Assembly: GCA_964590255.1 (NCBI GenBank)
Contig: CAZPYA010000009.1
Coordinates: 17,249 to 81,248, forward strand
From: JAKIYB01 sp964590255
GTDB taxonomy: Bacteria; Armatimonadota; Hebobacteria; CAIYQO01
Direction: 5' to 3'
Length of the DNA: 64,000 bases
Within the stretch, counting starts at the first letter, position 1, and each line of letters begins with the position of its first letter. The position numbers were made by a program, and so were the translations under genes. Below are positions 50,601 to 57,042 of this stretch, one piece after another. The notes under the pieces are model-generated. The model saw only the letters and a list, made by a program, of their open reading frames with translations, did not search any database and was not told the DNA's origin.

Positions 50601-53600
50601 CGTGAACGTCAGCGCAGCCGTGATGCTGGTCCGCGGTGTGGCACCGTTGTCACGTGCCGAGACGACCAGCGTATGCTCACCGGCACTATCGAAGGTAAAC
50701 TGGCGGTGCCACGCATCCATGCGCGGCGTCAACGTCGCCTCGTAGCTCTTCATGACCCCGCAACAGGTATCGTAGATCGTAACAGAACTGACCGATCCAT
50801 CAGGATCATGTGCGAATCCAGAGAAGGTCACCGTGGCATGTGTCTGTATCGCTGCGCCATCTGATGGTGTCACAACGGTGACAAGTGGCGCCTGGTTACT
50901 CTCTAACGAGCGATTCACCGGCGTCTCCGGCGATGTCCCACTGCTGGCTCCACCGCCACCGGTGACGCCGTCCAGCAGGCTGGCGGACGGCACCAACAGG
51001 CGCATCAATGGATTGAGACTGCTCGCATAGCTTGCTCCGAGGGCTTCCAGATAGGTGACACGGCAGGACAACTGGTGAATGCCGGGTGCGGCCTGCCCCC
51101 ATACGGCCGACCAACCATCGCTCCCATCGGTGTCTTCGCCGAATTTCACATTATCGGCGAAGAATTCCATGGCGGACACCGTGCCTTGTGTGGTATCCGG
51201 ATTCGCGGTGACCACCACGGCTCCATCCGCCGCGAATGAACTGCCGACCGCCGGCGCGGTGAGCGTGACGAGTGGCACCGGTTCACTCTCGATGACAGTA
51301 ATCGTCACGGGAGCCGATGTCGTCTGTCCGGTTGTACCGGTGACGACCGCCGTTAGCACATACGTGCCTTCCGGAATGCTGTTCCAAATGCACTGGTATG
51401 GCGTGCCGGCATCCTCACCCAGCTTCACCGCCCCCTGGAAGAACTCAACCTTCGTCACCGTGCCGTCCGGGCAGGCAACAGTCGCCTTCAGCACCAGGCT
51501 GGCAAGCGAGCCGAACTCGGCGCCGTTTGCCGGCGAGGCCAGCGTCACCCGCGGGGCATCGATCACGGTATTCACTGAGACCACCACCTGCCCGGTGCTC
51601 TCCACGCCCAGGGTGTCGCGCACCGTGTAGGTGAACGCATCCGACCCATGCCAATCGAGTTCCGGCGCATATTCAACCGTTTGATTGGCATTCATCGTCA
51701 CGCGACCATGCGCGCCATCGGTCACACTGACCACGGTCAGGCCTTGCCCGTTCGCCGCGACATCGTTCGCCAGCACGTTCACTGTCACAGCGGTATCTTC
51801 ATCCGTCGTTGCCGCATCGGCGACCGCGGTCGGCGGCGTATCGACGACAAACACCACCGGCTCGGACGTGGCCGTCTCATTCACGGCATTCGTCGCCACG
51901 GCCGTCAGGCTATAGCTGCCCACCGCGCCCGCCGTCCAGAGGCAGGTATACGGCTCGGTGGTCGCCTCGCCGAGTTTCGTGGCTCCCTGGAAAAATTCGA
52001 CTTTCGTCACCGTGCCGAGGAAATCCTCGGCGGCGGCGGTCAGCGTCACATTCGTGCCCGGCGCCACCACCTGCCCGTCACCCGGCGCAGTCATGGCCAC
52101 CCACAGCGACTGCAGGGTGGTGACGGTGATATGAATCGATTCCGAAGTAGTCGTCGCCCCACGGTCGTCAGTGGCCAATGCGGTAAAATCGTATGTGCCG
52201 GCTGGCAGATCAGCGAGTGACAGGTTAAACGGCGCCGTTGTGTCGGTGCCCAGCAGCGTAGCATTCTGGTAAAACGCCACCTGGACGACGGTGCCATCAC
52301 TATCTTCTGCTTCCACCGCCAACTCGACCGCGGCCGGCGCGAAGAACGATTCGCCGTTGGCCGGCGCCGTCACCCACACGGATGGCGGATCATTCACCAG
52401 TACAGGCACCGGCAGCGAGGCGGTCACAAGTCCATCGTTATCGGTGGCCCTGGCGGTCAGGATATGGGTACCGAGACTGACAGGGGTCCAGAGATAGGTG
52501 TATGGCGCCGCGGTTGCCTCCCCGAACTTCACGGCGCCATCAAAATACTCCACCTTAGTCACGGTGCCGTTCGCGTCGCTGGCATCGGCGGTGAGCGTGT
52601 GCTCCGCATAGGCGGTCAGCACCGCCTGCGCCACCGGTGCCGTCAGTGCCACGTGCGGGCCGGTGGTCGCCTGGTAACTCGCCTGCACATAATGGCTATA
52701 GTTCGCGCTGGTGTTGCTCACTTCGCGGCAATTGACGCGCAGCGTGTAGGTGACCGCGTCGGTGGGTGTCCAGGTATGCGTGGGCGTGGTGCTGTAGTCA
52801 CGCAATAGCGAGAAGGACGCATCATTGGGTTTTTTCGCGTAGAACTGATATTCGACCGCATACCCCCCGGTCGGGGTGGCGATCAGCGTGATCGGATAAC
52901 TCTTCGGCTGCGGAGCGGCCGGACTGCCGGATATGGCAACGCCGGTCAATGGGGTGGCGTCCACATAGTCGTTAAGGTAGACGACTTTGTCCGCGTAGGC
53001 GGTGCTGCCCACTTCACGACAGTAGATGAGGATGAGGTAATATCCCGCCTGCGTAGGAGTCCAGGCGCAGGTGGATTGGGCGGCATAGCCCTGCAGCACG
53101 GTGAAGCTGCTCTCACCGCTGCGCTTGACATGGAACTTGTATTCCAGATTCGCGCCGCCGGTCGGAGTGGCGGTGATCGTCACCTGGGTATTCGCTGTTT
53201 GGGACGACGACGGAGTGACGCTGCCCGACAGATTCGTCAACGGGGTGGCTTCGGCAGAATAGCCGATGTTATGCACGACATCATACGCGTTGGCACTGCC
53301 ACCGTCCTTCGCCCACACGCGCAGACGATAATAATCTGCCACGGTCGGCGTCCAGTCGCAGGTACTGTCGGTGCTGTAGTCCTGCACGACATTCCAGGTG
53401 GCCTCCGAACCGCGCTTGGCGAAGAATTTGTATTGTATATCGGCGCCGCCGGACGGTGTGGCGGTCAACTCGACCGCCTCCAGTTCTTCCAGGGGCGAGG
53501 CGGGATTGGCGGTCAACACGACGGCGGTCAGGGGATCGAGGCTGTCCAACTGCATGGGTGGTGTCGACTTGCCCTTTTTCGACGGCGGCGTGACGACGGT

Positions 53601-54002
53601 CACGTTGACGGTCGCGGATTCGACAACCGTGCCATCCTCCAGCACGAGACGCACGCGGAAGGGATAGATGCCGGCCGCGACTGGCAGGCGGTTGCCCGGC
53701 TCCAGCGTGCTCTGTTCACTGTGGTTGGCGGCGTCCAGCGCGGGGAAGAAGCCGGCGTCCAGCGAGGGATCGACGATGCCCGGTGGCACGGGATCGCCGG
53801 GTGCAAGGTCCGGCCGCACCAACATGACCGGACCGGCGTAACCGGGAATCCCCGTCACCGTCCAGCGCACGGCAACCGGCGCTCCCGCCGTTACCGCCGT
53901 GCGTGACACGGCCAGCGTTACCGCCGGCGCCGCCCACGCCATCCGCAGGCTGCTACATACCAGCAGCGCCAACACCAGAGCCTGCCATCCCCATCGCGTC
54001 AT
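44640..54002 (-). CDS. Giant secreted Ig/cadherin-RHS (YD-repeat) polymorphic toxin protein
   Basis: A 3120-residue protein starting at the ATG at 54002 (GAGGAGG upstream; the frame continues to 54122). A signal peptide (ALVLALLVCSSLRMAWA) is followed by about 1800 residues of Ig-like repeats of the PF17957/Big_7 and PKD style, e.g. GTVTKVEYFDGAVKFGEATA. A cadherin-like VCBS-type domain lies at about 717-815 (TTDEDTAVTVNVLANDVAAN). The RHS part begins near residue 1820 (DPVNLLRGEEEHDAPVDVTV), continues as YD repeats and ends with the hyperconserved core (RYYDPFAGRFLTEDPIGYAG) near 2980-3025. A pre-toxin segment (IPGVGDAADLLNAGISLARG) leads to the stop. RHS shells encapsulate a C-terminal toxin, here encoded beyond the TAA. 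The export route beyond Sec is not visible. Confidence 0.9.
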   Translation of the reverse strand: MTRWGWQALVLALLVCSSLRMAWAAPAVTLAVSRTAVTAGAPVAVRWTVTGIPGYAGPVMLVRPDLAPGDPVPPGIVDPSLDAGFFPALDAANHSEQSTLEPGNRLPVAAGIYPFRVRLVLEDGTVVESATVNVTVVTPPSKKGKSTPPMQLDSLDPLTAVVLTANPASPLEELEAVELTATPSGGADIQYKFFAKRGSEATWNVVQDYSTDSTCDWTPTVADYYRLRVWAKDGGSANAYDVVHNIGYSAEATPLTNLSGSVTPSSSQTANTQVTITATPTGGANLEYKFHVKRSGESSFTVLQGYAAQSTCAWTPTQAGYYLILIYCREVGSTAYADKVVYLNDYVDATPLTGVAISGSPAAPQPKSYPITLIATPTGGYAVEYQFYAKKPNDASFSLLRDYSTTPTHTWTPTDAVTYTLRVNCREVSNTSANYSHYVQASYQATTGPHVALTAPVAQAVLTAYAEHTLTADASDANGTVTKVEYFDGAVKFGEATAAPYTYLWTPVSLGTHILTARATDNDGLVTASLPVPVLVNDPPSVWVTAPANGESFFAPAAVELAVEAEDSDGTVVQVAFYQNATLLGTDTTAPFNLSLADLPAGTYDFTALATDDRGATTTSESIHITVTTLQSLWVAMTAPGDGQVVAPGTNVTLTAAAEDFLGTVTKVEFFQGATKLGEATTEPYTCLWTAGAVGSYSLTAVATNAVNETATSEPVVFVVDTPPTAVADAATTDEDTAVTVNVLANDVAANGQGLTVVSVTDGAHGRVTMNANQTVEYAPELDWHGSDAFTYTVRDTLGVESTGQVVVSVNTVIDAPRVTLASPANGAEFGSLASLVLKATVACPDGTVTKVEFFQGAVKLGEDAGTPYQCIWNSIPEGTYVLTAVVTGTTGQTTSAPVTITVIESEPVPLVTLTAPAVGSSFAADGAVVVTANPDTTQGTVSAMEFFADNVKFGEDTDGSDGWSAVWGQAAPGIHQLSCRVTYLEALGASYASSLNPLMRLLVPSASLLDGVTGGGGASSGTSPETPVNRSLESNQAPLVTVVTPSDGAAIQTHATVTFSGFAHDPDGSVSSVTIYDTCCGVMKSYEATLTPRMDAWHRQFTFDSAGEHTLVVSARDNGATPRTSITAALTFTVYNPAPEVRIVSPGTRQADGTYHATINRPTAVPLQACARDENGTITAVKFTVEKVATGECVKTLPGHHTENSHYWSAVWECGELVAGEFGDYRIRAIAQDDERSRTVSIPVTLSINAAPGIYITGIEPLAHGTGNTCYGFPAPQTPYNFLEMHTSYTITANAFDPVGPVNQLSLLVNGVSQGAMSGLYQLAWSGDQRGVPYPISIRGTGSDGATLGFDFSVMLSNPPPVGIMTQPVGTGAYPPGAIALKSYFYDVNNAITGVTARLWPEDLIGGEPLQQQPLATDGTPYGWDGTMTITTPGVYTLELYCEDPHGDIGAPSIRLEIQNGATPPAPATPPAGPIMQIISPTGPSDDCPNKASLINPNQIVCTGRALDLTHNLTSMTFTVNGPNSGVWTKTVPCGAGINVKTVAFPDASWTPAPPAYLPLGEYTLNIKATNDQGAWSAQAVPFIVRNLNPIVEIISPSVDATLATPAVVKLAMTAFEYNGFLTEAKLSITNAGGQEVCVRKWTGTRITGRHQTFLATRSFSPGDSLLVKALTPGTYTMTATVTDNEGGTATATRTFTVANPLPTVYIASPAKNTHFPAAPHTLTAVAIANDANGKNQPSVRFVLRKGTASDAPVIFTSDDDTEMPYTAVIPSIPDGIYSLVAEATDDDGARTVSATITFSVGEIPPPTRRSEPTDGDPVNLLRGEEEHDAPVDVTVYNPSGMHVAFQRTYSSAKAKLTRPPDLRVKDEAEDYLMLIGVRLHPPTSDQPQYPPVAHTISERGWRAGTFISIGDELRFAKAQSCSGGLTPGWTHNYDVKFASEGGSAPVEIRFPNGGVERLIPAMGQDGVPTGGLTSEAVGASFIAQGVPVGTAGWESITLTWADGTRWVLTEDEYCRLTTIISPLGESLKLDWAVVTDGIVGLTQIADAASAPLLTLNFAGGVLTSVVDARQQRTITYTYDLGSDDEPRLRTVSHLNSANPAIRYDYHPNSVIPLLTTVEEPSPITGNLHLVTTLRYNEGAAAGSLLDWKVSSQRNLTGTTRSYVYQDGATQVRVADSAGNLLTRWTTRFDEQGRETGTTDAAGVSTSIAYDTTFPNKAHSWSGKDGKTITVTYDALGNVATTTTPFGTTTSSYSAPTADAPFGRRTSVQESGKPPVTFEYYLNGLLQTITGPAPGTTTPPYDTVTTTFTYDVFGNLLSVTGPGNDSNNLNATVTVNYNYTQDTFAADPVGPQAPRAGQPLKVSQIIGGVERSTHLRYTNAQGQLTPFLRRVYDEEGHQTDYEYNIAGQTTSVMLPATGQTGPGRSRVDTEYRYLGGPVTSTTLYNEAMVPGAVRAVSYQYDAEGRLITRSGNVEFAATTYDFLGRVTAIQHGDWNAPSTVYFYDGLGRMAATQYPDNRSVRYTAYDAAGRLTRQEVENDDADIVTELSYIPATGQLAGVTVQGGMTAPSVTYSYNADGTLASMATDGVGTKSYSYDMLGNVLFATTAHDGLAPLTLGFAYYRNGLRAAMQTPATNTPNAGLVSYYYDEAGRPTRQLDPLNHAAEWAYQPNGWLQTQTLLNGQTPLVTTTYGHDAAGRLTSLHNAAPGPVTRTEYTGIGYDGAGNRTGLAAAVPNQPARFSGGTGYTYYSDDKLFQEVSTRGGGTGYAHDFRYDLAGNILQHRTGANPRLYDPANHWIGELVDHVPDYSGFAYDALGNPTRYRGVDGVFDAANHLRQYGTALSAGYTGDDLRAWKGPATAAPAERTYFLYDGIEPVCELQLDPQAGLQVTAYNAFGAGGLYARSVPAPAEGWTTRFYTFDPQGSVAQRLDETGAVLANDLYDVWGALLACRDADDDPVDLLDDPWGYKAQFGYYTDRETDLLLCTTRYYDPFAGRFLTEDPIGYAGGLNLYRYCDNNPVDAADPMGWCSNGGDDPDLDRFFNGNGSLGSAYGSMGATTPFTDDKLDEMQDNLDNTGLIPGVGDAADLLNAGISLARGNKKDALKRTSYAIPVAGGFLAGI

Positions 54003-54187
54003 CGGATCCTCCTCGTCATCCCGCTCGGTGAGACTTGCCTGCCTAGCGAGCGATTGTCTGGCAGTATAGCGGTCGAGAGGGACAAATTCCGTCCCGATGA
54101 AAGAGGGTTGACATAATTTCACGAAATAATTTCAAGCCGCCTTCTCACCGCGAGCTTGATGGTTAATATGAATTTATAATCATGTAG

Positions 54188-54216
54188 TTGTGTTGAGTGA
54201 CTATTTGTGATATTAT
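54188..54216 (+). promoter_or_regulatory. Candidate promoter of the sulfur-relay unit
   Basis: TTGTGT (54188-54193) and TATTAT (54211-54216) with a 17-bp spacer lie 24 bp before the ATG at 54241, within an AT-rich divergent intergenic region. Confidence 0.35.
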
Positions 54217-54240
54217 TCACGGGTGACGGAGGACAAGCAA

Positions 54241-55887
54241 ATGCGCATCGTGATTCTGGGTGGCGTGGCAGCGGGGACTAAGGCGGCGGCGCGGGCGCGG
54301 CGGGAGTATCCCGACGCGGCGGTGACGATCCTCACGCAGGATGAATACGTCGCCTACGCCGGCTGCGGCCTGCCCTACTACGTGGGCGGCATCATCGGCG
54401 AGGCGCAGGAGCTCATCGTGCGCACGCCGGAGGAATTCAAGCACGAGAACGGCATCGACGTGCTGACGCGCACACAGGCGACGGCCATCGATCCGGATAC
54501 GCATGCCGTGCGCGCCCGCGACCTGACCACCGGTGTCGAGCGCGTCTACCCCTATGACAAGCTGATCATCGCCACCGGCGCGCTGCCGGTGCTGCCGGAC
54601 ATCGACGGCATCCACCTGAAGCGCGTGGCTACCGTGCGCGGCCTCACCGACGCGAAGAAGATCCGCGCGCTGGTTGATAGCGGCAAGCTGCGCCACGCCG
54701 TGGTGGTGGGCGGCGGCTTCATCGGCCTGGAGATGGCGGAAAATCTCGCCCACCGCGGCCTGCAGGTGAGCGTCATCGAGATGCGTGACATCATCCTGCC
54801 CGGCTTCGACCCGGAGATGGCCGCCCTCGCGCGCAACGCGCTGCTCGAACACGGCGTACAGGTCTACACGGGCGAGACGGTGCAGCGCATCCTCGGCAAC
54901 GCCGCCGGCGAGGCGGTGGGCGTGGAGACGAACGCGCGGACGCTGGACGCCGAGCTGGTCATCCTCTCCGCGGGCATCAAGCCGAACACCGCCGTCGCCA
55001 GCGCCGCCGGGGTGGAAACGGACGCCCGCGGCATGATCCTTGTCGACGAATACCTGCGCACGAACTTGCCCGACGTCTTCGCGGTGGGCGACTGCGCCTC
55101 GGTGCGCAACCGCCTCACCGATCTCGACGTCTACTCGCCGATGGGCTCTACCGCGAACAAAACCGGCCGGCTGGTGGTGGCGAACCTCGTCGGGCCGCGC
55201 GAAGCGTTCTCGGGCGTGCTCGGCACCACCATTGTGCGCCTCTTCGACCTGAACGTGGCGCGCACCGGGCTGGGCGAGGATGACGCGCGCCGGGCAGGGC
55301 ATGACGTCGAAACAGTGCTGGTGCCCACGCCCGACCGCGCGCATTACTACCCCGGCAACCGGCCCATCATCACCAAGCTCATCGCCGACCGCGCCACCCA
55401 CCGTATCCTCGGCGCGCAAGTGATCGGCGAAGGCGTGGTGGACAAACCCATCGACACGCTGGCGGTAGGCATTACCCTGGGCATGACCGCCGAACAGCTC
55501 TCCGGCATGGACCTGGCCTACACGCCGCCCTTCGCCAGCGCGCTGAACTCCAGCATCGTCGCGGCGAACGTACTGCTGAACAAATTCGCCGGCAAGGTGC
55601 GCGGCGTCTCGCCAGTAGCGCTGCGGCTGGACGATCCCGACCTGCAGCTCCTCGACGTGCGCACCGAGCCGGAATATCTCATCGCGGCCATCCCCAACGC
55701 GATCAATATCCCACTGACCGAGCTGCACGAGCGCATCGGCGAGTTGGACGCGGGCAAGCCCACCGTCGTCGTCTGCAAAGTCGGCCGCCGCGCCTACGGC
55801 GCCGCCTTGCAGCTTACGCAACTGGGCTTCGCCGATGTCCGCATCCTCGACGGCGGCATGACGGCGTGGCCGTATGAGACGGTGTGA
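54241..55887 (+). CDS. FAD-dependent CoA-disulfide-reductase-like protein fused to rhodanese
   Basis: This 548-residue enzyme has an N-terminal pyridine-nucleotide-disulfide oxidoreductase (FAD motif VILGGVAAGTKAAARARR; single redox Cys C42 in AYAGCGLPYY; NAD motif VVVGGGFIGLEMAENLA; FAVGDCASV) and a dimerisation domain. A C-terminal rhodanese domain (about 460-548) carries the active-site C512 in VVCKVGRR. This matches the CoADR-rhodanese fusion family, which reduces CoA disulfides, persulfides or polysulfide. The ATG at 54241 was chosen because GGAGG lies upstream; a GTG at 54223 is in frame. Two sulfur-carrier genes follow on the same strand, so the unit probably handles persulfide sulfur. 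Confidence 0.88.
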   Translation: MRIVILGGVAAGTKAAARARREYPDAAVTILTQDEYVAYAGCGLPYYVGGIIGEAQELIVRTPEEFKHENGIDVLTRTQATAIDPDTHAVRARDLTTGVERVYPYDKLIIATGALPVLPDIDGIHLKRVATVRGLTDAKKIRALVDSGKLRHAVVVGGGFIGLEMAENLAHRGLQVSVIEMRDIILPGFDPEMAALARNALLEHGVQVYTGETVQRILGNAAGEAVGVETNARTLDAELVILSAGIKPNTAVASAAGVETDARGMILVDEYLRTNLPDVFAVGDCASVRNRLTDLDVYSPMGSTANKTGRLVVANLVGPREAFSGVLGTTIVRLFDLNVARTGLGEDDARRAGHDVETVLVPTPDRAHYYPGNRPIITKLIADRATHRILGAQVIGEGVVDKPIDTLAVGITLGMTAEQLSGMDLAYTPPFASALNSSIVAANVLLNKFAGKVRGVSPVALRLDDPDLQLLDVRTEPEYLIAAIPNAINIPLTELHERIGELDAGKPTVVVCKVGRRAYGAALQLTQLGFADVRILDGGMTAWPYETV

Positions 55888-55891
55888 GGCG

Positions 55892-55934
55892 CCCCCTCAT
55901 CCCCTGCCTCCCTCTCTCCGAGGAGAGGGGGAAC
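55892..55934. repeat. GC-rich palindromic repeat between CoADR and tusA genes
   Basis: CCCCCTCATCCCCTGCCTCC, then CTCTCTCCGAGGAGAGGGGG, forms a hairpin (CCCTCTCTCC/GGAGAGGG). It is of the same type as the elements at 20112, 22180 and 28871. Confidence 0.4.
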
Positions 55935-55956
55935 CGATATCAGAAAGGACAACCCA

Positions 55957-56181
55957 ATGGCCGAATATACCATCAACGCCCGCGGGCTACAGTGCCCGGG
56001 CCCGATTATGCAGTTGTTCACCCAGATGAAGTCCGCGCAACCAGGCGATCTGGTGACCATCGAAGTGACGGACATCGGCTTCAAGAAAGACATCGAAGCC
56101 TGGTGCCGCAAGACGAAAAACACCCTCCTCTCGCTGCGCGAAGCGGGCGGCGTGATCACCGCGCAGGTGCAGAAAGGCTGA
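55957..56181 (+). CDS. TusA-family sulfurtransferase/carrier
   Basis: A 74-residue protein with the TusA fold and the diagnostic CPGP motif; C13 is the persulfide-carrying cysteine (GLQCPGPIMQL). A second Cys lies in EAWCRKTKN, and the typical GGVITAQVQKG closes the chain. TusA-type proteins pass sulfane sulfur between rhodanese, DsrE-type and target proteins. AAAGGA precedes the ATG. It is flanked by the rhodanese-fused reductase and a DsrE-like gene (4-bp gap), so a relay function is well supported by context. Confidence 0.92.
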   Translation: MAEYTINARGLQCPGPIMQLFTQMKSAQPGDLVTIEVTDIGFKKDIEAWCRKTKNTLLSLREAGGVITAQVQKG

Positions 56182-56185
56182 TACC

Positions 56186-56662
56186 ATGGCAGACGACAAG
56201 AAAACGATCATCGTCTTCAGCGGCGACCTGGACAAGGCGATGGCGGCGATGATTATCGCCCGCGGCGCGGCGGCGATGGGCAACGAGGTGACGCTGTTTT
56301 TCACCTTCTGGGGCCTGAACCTGTTGCGCAAGCCCGAGCCGGTGCCGGTGAAGAAGACCCTGCTGGAGGCGATGTTCGGCTGGATGATGCCCCGTGGCGC
56401 CGGCAAGGCCGTGCTGTCGAAGATGCACATGGGCGGCATGGGCACGGCGATGATGATGCACGTGATGCAGACGAAGCACGTCCCCACGCTGCCCGAGATG
56501 ATCAAGGAAGCGCAGGACTTCGGCGTCACCTTCATCGCCTGCACCATGTCCATGGACGTCATGGGCATCAAAGCTGAAGAGCTCATCGACGGCATTGAAT
56601 ACGGCGGCGTGGCCACCTATCTGGGCAGCGCGGACGAGGCGAATGTGAACCTGTTTATCTGA
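56186..56662 (+). CDS. DsrE/DsrF-like peroxiredoxin-family protein (DsrE2 type)
   Basis: A 158-residue protein of the DsrE2 group. The N-terminal KKTIIVFSGDLDKAMAAMII, the FWGLNLLRK motif, a Met-rich loop (MHMGGMGTAMMMHVM) and a single conserved Cys, C119 in FIACTMSMDVMG, are typical. Such proteins bind sulfur at this Cys or associate with the membrane and exchange it with TusA. It starts 4 bp after tusA and is the last gene of the three-gene sulfur unit; a promoter for the next gene overlaps its stop codon. Confidence 0.9.
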   Translation: MADDKKTIIVFSGDLDKAMAAMIIARGAAAMGNEVTLFFTFWGLNLLRKPEPVPVKKTLLEAMFGWMMPRGAGKAVLSKMHMGGMGTAMMMHVMQTKHVPTLPEMIKEAQDFGVTFIACTMSMDVMGIKAEELIDGIEYGGVATYLGSADEANVNLFI

Positions 56663-56687
56663 CATCGGCGACATATCGTGCTACAAT
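56659..56687 (+). promoter_or_regulatory. Candidate promoter of the AbrB-type gene
   Basis: CTGACA (56659-56664) and TACAAT (56682-56687) with exactly 17 bp between lie 32 bp upstream of the ATG at 56720. It is among the best consensus matches in the window and overlaps the stop of the DsrE-like gene. Confidence 0.5.
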
Positions 56688-56719
56688 GGTTGCAACCGAC
56701 GTTGCACGAGGAGTGCCGC

Positions 56720-56974
56720 ATGCTGACGAAGAAACTGGCACGGCACGGCAACAGCCGTGCCGTGCTCATCGAAAAGCCGATACTGGATCTGCTGGGCATC
56801 GATGACGATACCGAACTGCAGATTCGCACTGACGGCGAACGCCTCATCATCACCCCGGTGACCGAGGACACCCGCCGCGACACTATCCGCGCCATCGGGC
56901 AAAAGCACGCCCGGCGGCTGCCGCGCGCCATGCAGGTGCTGGCACTCGACATACAGGACCACACCGCCGAATAA
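56720..56974 (+). CDS. AbrB/MazE-type SpoVT fold regulator or antitoxin
   Basis: An 84-residue protein; GAGGAG lies seven bases before the ATG at 56720 (the frame opens at 56678). The N-terminal half is a swapped-hairpin AbrB DNA-binding domain: KKLARHGNSRAVLIEKPILD, LLGI, then ELQIRTDGERLIITPV. The C-terminal half is a helical tail (RRDTIRAIGQKHARRLPRAM). Proteins of this shape are usually antitoxins, but no toxin gene follows; the next gene is the GH38 enzyme. It may be an orphan antitoxin or a stand-alone regulator. Confidence 0.78.
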   Translation: MLTKKLARHGNSRAVLIEKPILDLLGIDDDTELQIRTDGERLIITPVTEDTRRDTIRAIGQKHARRLPRAMQVLALDIQDHTAE

Positions 56975-57042
56975 CGACGGCGCAGGAACTTCCCCACTGC
57001 CTCACGAAAGTAGCATTAACGCCGCTTTCGCGAGGCATCGCC

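Noticed and set aside
54241..55887. Dihydrolipoyl dehydrogenase (E3) of the pdh complex
   Set aside because: The protein has a single active-site Cys (GCGLPYY) instead of the E3 CxxxxC disulfide and carries a rhodanese domain, so it is CoADR-like.
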